A model generated the notes under the pieces. It did no database searches. It saw only the letters and a program-made list of their open reading frames with translations, and was not told the origin of the DNA. Shown here piece after piece: positions 34,929 through 43,753 of a DNA stretch of 64,000 nucleotides; position 1 is the first letter of the stretch; the number at the start of each line of letters is the position of its first letter. The position numbers and the translations under genes were made by a program. Origin of the DNA: Candidatus Bathyarchaeota archaeon (GTDB lineage Archaea > Thermoproteota > Bathyarchaeia > TCS64); contig JAGTRB010000008.1 in NCBI GenBank assembly GCA_018396865.1, positions 1 to 64,000 on the forward strand, read 5' to 3'.

Positions 34929-36691
34929 CTCGGGGCCACCTCGTATTCTTTAGCCAGCTTATCTATCTGCCTCTTCATCTCTATCCTTGCCTCCTCTATG
35001 GGCTTTATGCCTTCCCTCTCCTTGAGGCGCATAAGCTCTGGAACTATGTCCAGCTCCCTAACCTTCTCTATAGGGATGCCGTGGCGTATCAGGGGCTCTG
35101 CGAGGTTGTAGAAGTCAACTATTATCTTCAGCAGCCATGCCTGCTTCTCAGGCTCGCAGAACTTATCAACCTCGTGGAAGGCGCTCTGGACCAGGAAGCC
35201 CTCCCTCAGCATCTCGGCTACTAGGAGGACCAGCCTCTGCTCGTCTGGAAGGGCCTTCTCACCGATTATCCTAGCCGTCTCCTCTATCTCCGCCGCCTCC
35301 TCCAGGAGGCCTAGGGCTACGGCCCTAATCTGATCCCAGTTCCTCTCATGCTTCGACCACCACTGGGAGGCAACGTCGAGATACTTGCTGAAGCTTCTAA
35401 GCCAGTTGATCGCTGGGAAGTGACGCCTGAAGGCCAGCTCCTGGTCTAGGGCCCAGAAGGTCCCCACATACCTGAGCGTGTGGGTCGTTACAGGCTCGCT
35501 GAAGTCCCCGCCTGGAGGCGAAACAGCCCCCAGGAGGGTTAGGCTTCCCACCCTCTGTCCTGAACCTAAGGTAACAACCCTACCGGCCCTCTCATATATC
35601 TCCGCTATCCTGTCGGATAGGTAGGCCGGGTATCCGCTCTCCGCCGGTATCTCCTCGAGGCGCCCGGATATATCTCTCAGGGCCTCAGCCCACCTGGAGG
35701 TCGAGTCGGCCATCACGGCCACATCGTAGCCCATATCCCGATAGTACTCGCCCAGCGTTATCCCTAGATAGATGCTGGCCTCCCTCGCTGAGACAGGCAT
35801 ATTGCTGACATTCGCGACTATGACCGTCCTCTCTATCAGCCTCCTACCGCTTCTTGGGTCTGTAAGCTCAGGGAAGTGAGCGACAACATCGGCCATCTCA
35901 TTCCCCCTCTCCCCACATCCTATAAGTATGATGACATCAGCGTCAGCCCACTTGCTGATCTGCTGGAGCATTACAGTTTTCCCAGTCCCGAAACCTCCCG
36001 GTATGCTCGCCGTTCCTCCCTTGGCTACCGGGAAGAATGTGTCTATTACCCTCTGACCTGTCACTAGGGGGATGGATAAGGGTAATCGTTCCTTGAAGGG
36101 GCGGGGGCGTCTCACAGGCCAAGTATGCATAAGCCTGAGCTCTACCGGACCAGCCGCCGTCTTCAGGATGCCGATCTGCTCCTCCACGGTGAAGTCCCCC
36201 CGAGTTATCTGCTCTATGGTTCCCTCTAGGCCAGGTGGTAAGAGGACCCTGTGCTCGAATGACTGGGTCTCTTGGACTGTTCCCAGGATGTCCCCGCCCG
36301 TGACCTTGTCTCCCTGCTTGACAGCGGGCTCGAAGCTCCACCTCTTGCTCCGGTCCAGTGGATTTATCCTAGCCCCTCTTGTTATGAAGGGGCCTGTCAG
36401 CTCCCATAGCTTCGTCTCAGACCGTTCAACGCCGTCTAGTATCGTCCCCATTATCCCTGGGCCGAGCTCTGCCACCAGGGGTTTGCCGGTGTCTATGACC
36501 GGCTCCCCAGGCTTTAGGCCGCTGGTGGCCTCGTAGCATTGTATAAATGCCTCCTCCCCGCTTAGGCGCACGATCTCCCCCATGAGGCCTAGGTTTCCTA
36601 CCTCAACCAGGTCGCCTATCCTCGGCTCGGCCTCGAACCTAGCCACGATCAGGGAGCCGTTTATCCGCTCTATGGTTCCTCTCAGGGACAT
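34925..36691 (-). CDS. atpA: A-type ATP synthase catalytic subunit A
   Basis: A 588-residue catalytic subunit that makes or hydrolyses ATP in the head. The P-loop is GGFGTGKTV at about residues 231-239. [13 protein letters not shown], the catalytic arginine-finger region and [20 protein letters not shown] are present. Also visible is the bulge domain specific to A/V-type ATPases ([19 protein letters not shown]). No intein is present. One base after atpE. Confidence 0.97.
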   Translation of the reverse strand: MSLRGTIERINGSLIVARFEAEPRIGDLVEVGNLGLMGEIVRLSGEEAFIQCYEATSGLKPGEPVIDTGKPLVAELGPGIMGTILDGVERSETKLWELTGPFITRGARINPLDRSKRWSFEPAVKQGDKVTGGDILGTVQETQSFEHRVLLPPGLEGTIEQITRGDFTVEEQIGILKTAAGPVELRLMHTWPVRRPRPFKERLPLSIPLVTGQRVIDTFFPVAKGGTASIPGGFGTGKTVMLQQISKWADADVIILIGCGERGNEMADVVAHFPELTDPRSGRRLIERTVIVANVSNMPVSAREASIYLGITLGEYYRDMGYDVAVMADSTSRWAEALRDISGRLEEIPAESGYPAYLSDRIAEIYERAGRVVTLGSGQRVGSLTLLGAVSPPGGDFSEPVTTHTLRYVGTFWALDQELAFRRHFPAINWLRSFSKYLDVASQWWSKHERNWDQIRAVALGLLEEAAEIEETARIIGEKALPDEQRLVLLVAEMLREGFLVQSAFHEVDKFCEPEKQAWLLKIIVDFYNLAEPLIRHGIPIEKVRELDIVPELMRLKEREGIKPIEEARIEMKRQIDKLAKEYEVAPR

Positions 36692-36692
36692 A

Positions 36693-37337
36693 CTAGATCA
36701 GCCCCAGCCTTTTGGCCACCTCGGCCTCCATCTTGCTCCATGCCTTCCTCAACCTCCCCTCTAGGGTGTTATTATATATCTTGGTTCCATCCCTGTTCCT
36801 CACGATGACCCCTCCAACCGAGTCGATGGGTTCATCCTCCAACTCAAGTTTAACCTTTCCAAGAGAGGCTTGGAGGGTCGCCTCCACGTAACCTATGTTG
36901 CTCTTAAGGTATTCGAGATCCCTCTTATTAGCGGCTATTATGAACTCTTCTCCCCCTATAGCTGATGCCGCCTCCTCTATGAGCCTCAATAGGACCTTTC
37001 CATAGTCTATGTCTCCAGTCTTCCCTTGGGCGATCTCCAGCAGCCTCTTCTCTACTTCGGTTCGGACCTTTGATATCATCTCCTCCCGCGCCAGCATCAC
37101 CATCTTCCTCCCCTCAATTATGGCCCTCCCGACTATCCTGTCCCTAATGGCCCTGAGCTCTGAGCTGATTATGTTAAGAACCTGCCTATCCGACTCCGCC
37201 CGGATCCTTTCGCACTCCCTTTCAGCAGCCTGTATTATCCTTCTAGCCCTCTCCTCAGCCTCTGATATTATCCTATTTCTCCTCTCTACGGTCCTCTCTA
37301 TCAACTGGGCCTCCAGCTCAAGTGTAGGGACCCTCAT
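36693..37337 (-). CDS. atpE: A-type ATP synthase subunit E (peripheral stalk)
   Basis: A 214-residue protein with a long N-terminal charged helix and a globular C-terminal domain that ends with VGGVIVRNRDGTKIYNNTLE, the hallmark of subunit E. It pairs with subunit H (G) as the stator connecting head and membrane part. Its start overlaps the end of atpH by 4 bases. Confidence 0.93.
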   Translation of the reverse strand: MRVPTLELEAQLIERTVERRNRIISEAEERARRIIQAAERECERIRAESDRQVLNIISSELRAIRDRIVGRAIIEGRKMVMLAREEMISKVRTEVEKRLLEIAQGKTGDIDYGKVLLRLIEEAASAIGGEEFIIAANKRDLEYLKSNIGYVEATLQASLGKVKLELEDEPIDSVGGVIVRNRDGTKIYNNTLEGRLRKAWSKMEAEVAKRLGLI

Positions 37338-37660
37338 CGGGGTATCACCTCCCTAAGGATCAGCTCAACAGCCTCCTTGAACCTCTCCTCAGGCACCCTC
37401 CTCAGATTTTCAGCCCTAGCCCTGTACTCCTCCAGTATCCTCGCAGCATCCAGCTTCGCCTTCTCCTCCTCAGCTCGGGTTAAGTCCTCTATACCATCCC
37501 CCCTCTGGGCCCTTATCCTCCTGTTCTCAGCCTCCTCCTTAGCCCTAGTGATCATCTCCTCAGCCCTCTTCCTAGCCTCCTCTATCTTCAACTCCCCAGC
37601 CTTCTCCGCCTCCTCAAGGATTCTCTGAAGCCTCTCACTCAGGGTTAAAACCCTCTCCAT
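37334..37660 (-). CDS. atpH: A-type ATP synthase peripheral stalk subunit H (G-like)
   Basis: A 108-residue, almost entirely helical, Arg/Glu/Ala-rich coiled-coil protein (RLQRILEEAEKAGELKIEEA). It sits where archaeal clusters encode AhaH, directly before subunit E and overlapping it. Low sequence complexity makes the assignment depend on context. Confidence 0.8.
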   Translation of the reverse strand: MERVLTLSERLQRILEEAEKAGELKIEEARKRAEEMITRAKEEAENRRIRAQRGDGIEDLTRAEEEKAKLDAARILEEYRARAENLRRVPEERFKEAVELILREVIPR

Positions 37661-37675
37661 GCTTCTTTAATCCTC

Positions 37676-37993
37676 CTAAAGCTCGAGCTTCGCCCCTATT
37701 GCCAGGGAGACGACGGCTTGCAGCTCCTCCATTCTCAAACCCGTCTCCAGCGTGAGGTCTGGGATGAGGGCGAAGATGGGAGTGATCATTCCCCTCTTCA
37801 GCACCTCCTCCCGGATTGGAAGAGTCTCCTTAGCAAACCTCTCGGGAATTATGATGATCTTGAAATCCTGTTCATTAACTAGGTGTTCTAGGATTTCGGC
37901 GACAGATTCCCCATCCTCAGCCTCGTATCCTATGGCCCCTATTATCTGGAAGCAGGTGACAAAGGATGATGGACCTACTACGGCTACGCTCAT
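37676..37993 (-). CDS. atpF: A-type ATP synthase subunit F
   Basis: A 105-residue central stalk protein. VAVVGPSSFVTCFQIIGAIG at the N-terminus and DFKIIIIPERFAKE are typical. I chose the ATG at 37993: it follows GGAAGG, and a TATA-like TTTTTTAATC at about 38018-38028 would start transcription just upstream. A longer in-frame start at 38092 adds 33 unrelated residues. First gene of this operon: F-H-E-A-B-D-C. Confidence 0.9.
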   Translation of the reverse strand: MSVAVVGPSSFVTCFQIIGAIGYEAEDGESVAEILEHLVNEQDFKIIIIPERFAKETLPIREEVLKRGMITPIFALIPDLTLETGLRMEELQAVVSLAIGAKLEL

Positions 37994-38217
37994 TTCATAT
38001 TTGGTCCTTCCTTCCTGATTAAAAAATTTGTGCAGGCTTAGTCGGCTTGGGAATAAAAAGCCTAATCCTAGGATTTTGAGGATTATCTTCACCTAAAGAT
38101 GGATGATAGACATTGGCGAATGCTATTTGAACTCTAAGCCTTAAGAAGTTTCTGGATTAAACCCGATGAATCAATCAGAATATTCTAATTGGATCTCGAG
38201 GGTTAAGGTCTTTAAAT

Positions 38218-39711
38218 TCATCCGAGAAGATGTTCTAGGTAGACCTCAATGGGCTCCGTGATTATGGTAGGCCATATACCATAGATCAGGGATAAGGAGC
38301 TCAAAGCCAGCAGGGCTATTATCATCGGTATCGGAGCCTCCCTGATGCCCTTCAGGTACTCGGGAAGGGATCCATAGAAGACGCGCCAGACCGTTCGGAA
38401 CTCGTAGGCGAGGGTTATGGCCGTAGCTAGAGTCGCAGCCAGGAGGGCCACTGTAAGCTCGAGGGGGGACCTCATGAATCCTCTCTCGAAAGCGCCCGTG
38501 AGAAGTATGAATTTAGATTTAAATCCGACCGTTGGTGGGACCCCGCCTATCGTGAGGAACCCAACCAGGGCTGCTATAATTGAGGATGGCAGCCTCGAGG
38601 CCAGCCCTCCAAGTTTATCCATCTCCCTAGTCCCGGTCCTGTAAAGGATCGCCCCGGCAACTAGGAAGAGGAGGGCTATTGCAAGTCCATGGCTGATGGC
38701 ATAGGAGATGGCGCCCACAACCCCATACTTCATGTAGGTGAAGACCCCAAGGAAACAGTAGTTCATCTGGCTCATGCTTAGGTAAGCAACTAGACGTTTA
38801 GTGTCATTCTGCATCAGGGCCATGATCCCTGCATACAGGATCGTCAGGAGAGCCCATAGCTCAAGCCAGCCGCTGTAGGCGAATAGAACCTCTCTGAATG
38901 GCATCAGTAGTCTTGCCATAGAGTATGTCCCTAAGAGGACGGAGGTGGCTCCCAGAACTGCGCTGACTGGCGACGGAGATTCTGAGTAGGTGTCGGGGAG
39001 CCAGCCGTGAACCCCAAGGGACCCGATCTTAACTAAGAGGCCCAATGTTATGGCCAGCCCTATCCATGGCTCCATCGAGCCTGCCTCGATCCTCCATAGG
39101 TCTGAGATCTCGAAGCTTCCTATGTGCTGGGAGACGGCCAGTATCCCAACAAGGAGGGATACGCCTCCCACATGGGTCCAGAGAAAATAGGATAGGGAGA
39201 TTCTCTCTCTTTCTCCATAACCGTAAAGGAGTATTAGGAGCCATGAGAAGATGAGGGCACACTCGAAGAATAAGTAGAACTCTATTAGGTTTGTGGCTAG
39301 GATGGCTCCCAGAACGCTTCCAGAATAGAGCAGGTAGAGGGCTGGATATGCCGCGTACATCGTGCCACTTTCCTCGATATCCCCCATTCTCATACGCTTA
39401 TCTATGTATGGAATAGAGTGTAAGGCTGAGAATGCGAAGACGAAGGCCATTGTGAATATTACAGGGATACTCAGCCCATCGCCCAAGAGGCCGAAATTCA
39501 ACCTTACTGTTGTTAAAGTCCAAGCATACTCGACTAAAATGGGATGCATATGAGCTGTTAAGAGAAGCGGGGCGAACATCATTGTAATTGAAAAAAGGAT
39601 GATGAAGACAAGCCAATTAGTTGATTTTCCGAGAGTTCTTCCTATTATAAATAAAAGAGGGGCTGAAAAGATTGGTATGAATACCGCTGCTATCATAAGA
39701 TAATTGATCAT
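38218..39711 (-). CDS. Complex I antiporter-like subunit (second NuoM-like copy)
   Basis: A 497-residue membrane protein with about 14 helices. Proton-path residues: Glu in the fifth-helix motif FYLFFECALIFSW, Lys in LGLLVKIGSLGVHGWLPDT, and Lys in GFKSKFILLTG. The usual lysine of helix 8 is replaced (LLGTYSMAR, Leu four residues before Tyr). It is closest in order of motifs to NuoM and to its neighbour, and appears to be a tandem paralogue. Last gene of the cluster. Its start overlaps the preceding stop by 4 bases. Confidence 0.85.
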   Translation of the reverse strand: MINYLMIAAVFIPIFSAPLLFIIGRTLGKSTNWLVFIILFSITMMFAPLLLTAHMHPILVEYAWTLTTVRLNFGLLGDGLSIPVIFTMAFVFAFSALHSIPYIDKRMRMGDIEESGTMYAAYPALYLLYSGSVLGAILATNLIEFYLFFECALIFSWLLILLYGYGERERISLSYFLWTHVGGVSLLVGILAVSQHIGSFEISDLWRIEAGSMEPWIGLAITLGLLVKIGSLGVHGWLPDTYSESPSPVSAVLGATSVLLGTYSMARLLMPFREVLFAYSGWLELWALLTILYAGIMALMQNDTKRLVAYLSMSQMNYCFLGVFTYMKYGVVGAISYAISHGLAIALLFLVAGAILYRTGTREMDKLGGLASRLPSSIIAALVGFLTIGGVPPTVGFKSKFILLTGAFERGFMRSPLELTVALLAATLATAITLAYEFRTVWRVFYGSLPEYLKGIREAPIPMIIALLALSSLSLIYGIWPTIITEPIEVYLEHLLG

Positions 39712-41198
39712 GCTCTTCCCTCCAATAATTCTAAAACGGTTCTCATCATTGGATCAAGAATGAATCTCGGATATATCCCTATAATTATAGATAGGACGCT
39801 GAATATGATCAATGGTATTGTCATCTTAGCCGGAGCTTCCTTCATGTCCCTCAGATGCTCAGGGGTAGGGCCGAAGAATATACGCCTCACCGTCCATAGG
39901 GTGTAGGCTATTGTGAGAGCCGTTGAGATTAAGGCGGCTAGAGATATGCTCAGCTCAAGCCACGAGGATTGTAGGCCCCGCTCGAAGGCCCCCGAGAAGA
40001 CCAGAAGCTTGGATATGAAGCCAACTGTTGGTGGTATCCCAGCTATATTCATGCATCCTATCAGGAAAGCCGTGGCTGAGATGGGCATCCTCCCAGCTAG
40101 GCCCCCCAGGGACCTGATATCACGGATGCCGCTTCTATACATCACGGTGCCAGCCGTTAGGAAGAGGACAGCCTTGCCCAGCCCGTGGCTTATATAGTGT
40201 AGCATGGCTCCAGATACTCCAAGGGGCATTGAACTGGCTATTCCTACGAGGATATAGCCCATCTGGCTTATGCTAGAGTATGCCAGCAGCCTCTTTATAT
40301 CGTTCTGAGCCAAGACCATAAGACCTCCGTAGAGCATTGTAAAGAAAGCCCATAGGAATACTGGCCAGTAAAGGCTCTGGAAGGCGCTTTGGATCGGGAT
40401 TATTAGCCTCACAATGGCATACGCGGCTAGTCCTATCATGGCTGGGCTAAGGAGGGCCGAGATTGATGTGGGAGCCTCCGCGTGGGCGTAGGGAAGCCAG
40501 ATGTGGAGGCCGAAGACGGCCATCTTAATGAAGAAGCCTAAAAGCATCATCAGCATGACAAAAGTGGCTAGGGGATTGCCATTGAGCCTCTTCAATTCAG
40601 AGATCTCGAAGCTGTGGATGGTGGCATATGTGGTGAGGGCTCCAGTTACGAATAGCACCGCGCCGACTATAGACCAGAGGAGGTACATGAGGGCGATCTT
40701 CTCCCTCTCCCCATACCCATAGATGTTTATCAAGGCCCATGAGGGGATTATCATCAACTCGAAGAAGAGGTAGAACTCGAAGAGGTTGGTCGCTAGGACC
40801 ACCCCCATCATGCTGGTGGCATAGGCTAGGTAGAGGGAGTAGTAGGTGGCATAGGCCTTTTTATTCTCTTCATGGTACTCCTCATGGATTCTATGCTCCA
40901 TATAAGGTTGAGAGTATATTATGATGATTGTGCAGAGAAGGGCAACGGTTAGGACGATAGGCAGACTCAACCCGTCTAGAAGAAGGCCAAACCTTATCTC
41001 AGGCAGCCAGAAGAAATATTCGCTTAATGGAGATACTGCAACCCTAGGCATAATGATTATGAAGAAGATTGTGCTATAGAGCAATGGAAGCAATGCCATC
41101 CAACCAACATACCTCCCAATTTTGCGGCCGGCCGTGTAAACTATTGGCATGAACACCGCCGGAGCTAAGACAGCCAACCAAGCGGATGGGTACATCAT
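39708..41198 (-). CDS. nuoM: Complex I antiporter-like subunit NuoM
   Basis: A 496-residue membrane subunit, NuoM-like: FYLFFELMIIPSWALINIYG with the key Glu, FFIKMAVFGLHIWLPYAHAE with the key Lys, and SYSSISQMGYILVG-type text (AYSSISQMGYILVG). The helix-8 lysine position is Gly (IGLAAYAIVR), and the helix-12 position, Glu in bacterial NuoM, is Lys (FISKLLVFSG). ATG at 41198 follows GGAGGGAGGG; a GTG at 41216 is in frame. Preceded by a gap of 180 bases after nuoL, so a separate promoter is possible. Confidence 0.88.
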   Translation of the reverse strand: MMYPSAWLAVLAPAVFMPIVYTAGRKIGRYVGWMALLPLLYSTIFFIIIMPRVAVSPLSEYFFWLPEIRFGLLLDGLSLPIVLTVALLCTIIIIYSQPYMEHRIHEEYHEENKKAYATYYSLYLAYATSMMGVVLATNLFEFYLFFELMIIPSWALINIYGYGEREKIALMYLLWSIVGAVLFVTGALTTYATIHSFEISELKRLNGNPLATFVMLMMLLGFFIKMAVFGLHIWLPYAHAEAPTSISALLSPAMIGLAAYAIVRLIIPIQSAFQSLYWPVFLWAFFTMLYGGLMVLAQNDIKRLLAYSSISQMGYILVGIASSMPLGVSGAMLHYISHGLGKAVLFLTAGTVMYRSGIRDIRSLGGLAGRMPISATAFLIGCMNIAGIPPTVGFISKLLVFSGAFERGLQSSWLELSISLAALISTALTIAYTLWTVRRIFFGPTPEHLRDMKEAPAKMTIPLIIFSVLSIIIGIYPRFILDPMMRTVLELLEGRA

Positions 41199-41378
41199 CC
41201 CTCCCTCCTGGGCCACAAGCCCATCTCAAAGATCTCTAAGAGGCGGTAAGGGGACTTTATGAAAACAGGAATAATCCTGCAATTATTGAATCTTCTAGAA
41301 GTAGCAAAGTAGTAGGATGGAGAATAGGTTATTGAATGGAGGAAAAGATAAAGAATAGTAGTTTTGAGCATCATTGAA

Positions 41379-43685
41379 TTATAACCCTCCTAATCTTAGT
41401 AGTATTATTAAGGTGAGAAGGAAAAAGGTAATCCCAATATATAGGATATTATAGTTTAGGATTCCCGTCTGTAGCCTCTTCACCTTGTGATAAAGCACCG
41501 TAACGGCGTTCGGAACCCCCCGGTTCAGGCCTCTCTCCATAACACCCATCTCCAACCCCTTGAACATCACACCCCCGAGGGCCTTGAAGAGCCCCGCCAT
41601 GGCTGGAGATATCCTGTCGAAGACCGCTTTCTCCAGACCCCTGTTGAGCCAATCCTTAAAACTGAGAAGGCCGTCGACAAATATAGCGTAGTATGTTGGG
41701 TTCATATACCATCTGTTCCATAGGAAGGTGTGCAACCCTCTAAGAAGAGGCGAGGCTGAGACTAGGGCCCATGGATCGATCTTCCTAGCTAGGTAGAATA
41801 TCCAGCCGGTGACCCCACCTACTAGGAGCATGACCGCGGAGATCATAGCGGCCATCAATTTCGTCGAAGCTCCAACCTCTGCGGGGTGGATCTCCACCCC
41901 CAAGTGGTGAAGCATCTCCTCGAGTTGATGCTCTATGAAGACCTCCGGTGAAAGCTTCGGATTGAAGAGGCCTACCAGGCCCAAGAGACCGACCGCGATA
42001 ACCATAACAACCAATATGGCGTATGGTATCCACATCACCATCGGAGCCTCATGGATGTGTTTAGCCCCATGCTCCTCATGAGGGGGGGCATGGTGTTCTC
42101 CGGCATTTAGGTGCTCGGAACCAGATTTCTCATCTTCTCTATGTCCATAACTGTGTTCGTTAGAGGAGCCCTGATGACCTTGAGTCTCTCCCCCATTATG
42201 GTGGATACCTTTAATCAGATTTCTTAAAAACTCGCTCTCATGGCCGTAGAAGGTCATGCTCATATACCTTATGCTGTAGAAGAAGGTCATGGCGGCGCTT
42301 ATGCTCGCGACCGCTAATAGGGCTAGGGAGAGGGGAGTTCCCGCGGTGAGGCATGCCAAGAATACTGAATCCTTACTCCAGAACCCGCTTAGGGGTGGTA
42401 TCCCAGCTAGGGATAGGGTTGCTATTAGCATGAGGCTGTGAGTTATGGGCATATACCTCTTCAGCCCTCCCATATCGGACATATAGATGGACTCGACGGC
42501 GTGAATAACCGAACCAGCGCATAGGAACAGGGCGGCCTTGAAGAGGGCATGGCTCATAAGATGGAACACTCCACTGGTGAGACCAGCCAAATACCCATCC
42601 TTGCTTAGGCCGGATACTCCCAGGCCTAACATCATATAGCCAATCTGGCTTATGGTTGAGTATGCGAGGACCTTCTTAAGCTCTAAGGCGACTATAGCCT
42701 GGGAGGCTGCTAGAAAGGTGGTGAAGGCTCCGACTAGGGCTATCGCGGTGAAGTATACTAGGGCCTCATCAAGGTGGTAGGCCCATCCTCCCAGGTAGAA
42801 TACTGGGGACATCCTCGCGACTAGGTAGACTCCGGCCTTAACCATCGTTGCAGCGTGTATGAGAGCAGAGACTGAGGTGGGACCAGCCATGGCCTCCGGC
42901 AGCCACTCATGTAAGGGGAACTGGGCAGATTTTCCTATGGGCCCACCTAGGAAGCATATAGCTGTTATGGATAGAAGACCAGGCGTCGCAGATATGGCCG
43001 GGAGCCACTCAGGTGCCAACTCTATAAGCTCCTCGAAGTTCAATGTGCCTGCATAATGGAAGATGATGAATATGGCCGCTAAGAGGAAGACATCGCCGAT
43101 CCCAGTGACGACGAAGGCCTTCATACCAGCGTGGGATGGAGGGTACATCTTAGTTGGAGGAGGGCCGCCAAGCCATCTCTCCTTCTCGTCTCTGTAGTAG
43201 TACCCTATGAGGCCGTAGCTGCAGAGGCCAACCCCCTCCCATCCGATGAGGAGTTGGAGGAGGTTGTTCGAGAGAACCAGGAGGAGCATGTTACCTATGA
43301 AGAAGAGGAAGAAGAACCAGTACCTCGCCATGTGGGGGTCTCCATGCATGTAGCCGACTGAGTAGACGACGATGAGGAAGGCTATGAAGGCGACGACGTT
43401 GGATATTATTATGCTTAATGGGTCAACCAAGAGGCCTACCTTGAGGGGGTGGCCCGGGAAGTCTATCCAAGTCGTGAGGGTCAATTCGCCGGGGTACTTC
43501 CCAGTGAAAAGGTATGGGAGCATGGAGGCTGCGCAGATGACCGAGGAGAAGGCGAAGGCCACAGCGGCGTAATCCCTGATCCTGTGGCCGAGTCTGGTGA
43601 GAAGGGGCATCAGAAGAGCCCCTGTGATCGGTAGGATCCAGCTCAGCCAAGGTCCGGGATGATTCAGGAGAGCCTCGATCCCCAA
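41379..43685 (-). CDS. nuoL: Complex I antiporter-like subunit NuoL with a His-rich loop
   Basis: A 768-residue membrane subunit, longer than the usual 600-650. The core carries LLIGWEGVGLCSYGLIGYYY, GPIGKSAQFPLHEWLPEAM, ALIHAATMVKAGVYLVAR and GFWSKDSVF, so the Glu and Lys of the ion path are kept. After the core, residues 495-545 form a hydrophilic stretch with about a dozen histidines. The lateral helix and last membrane helix follow, as expected for NuoL. TTG start at 43685 after GGAGGTTGGATGA. The His-rich loop is unexplained. Confidence 0.93.
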   Translation of the reverse strand: MGIEALLNHPGPWLSWILPITGALLMPLLTRLGHRIRDYAAVAFAFSSVICAASMLPYLFTGKYPGELTLTTWIDFPGHPLKVGLLVDPLSIIISNVVAFIAFLIVVYSVGYMHGDPHMARYWFFFLFFIGNMLLLVLSNNLLQLLIGWEGVGLCSYGLIGYYYRDEKERWLGGPPPTKMYPPSHAGMKAFVVTGIGDVFLLAAIFIIFHYAGTLNFEELIELAPEWLPAISATPGLLSITAICFLGGPIGKSAQFPLHEWLPEAMAGPTSVSALIHAATMVKAGVYLVARMSPVFYLGGWAYHLDEALVYFTAIALVGAFTTFLAASQAIVALELKKVLAYSTISQIGYMMLGLGVSGLSKDGYLAGLTSGVFHLMSHALFKAALFLCAGSVIHAVESIYMSDMGGLKRYMPITHSLMLIATLSLAGIPPLSGFWSKDSVFLACLTAGTPLSLALLAVASISAAMTFFYSIRYMSMTFYGHESEFLRNLIKGIHHNGGETQGHQGSSNEHSYGHREDEKSGSEHLNAGEHHAPPHEEHGAKHIHEAPMVMWIPYAILVVMVIAVGLLGLVGLFNPKLSPEVFIEHQLEEMLHHLGVEIHPAEVGASTKLMAAMISAVMLLVGGVTGWIFYLARKIDPWALVSASPLLRGLHTFLWNRWYMNPTYYAIFVDGLLSFKDWLNRGLEKAVFDRISPAMAGLFKALGGVMFKGLEMGVMERGLNRGVPNAVTVLYHKVKRLQTGILNYNILYIGITFFLLTLIILLRLGGL

Positions 43686-43753
43686 TCATCCAACCTCCTG
43701 AGGATATCCTTCCCCTTTCCATACACACTCTATAAAGGATTTACGATCTCTCA

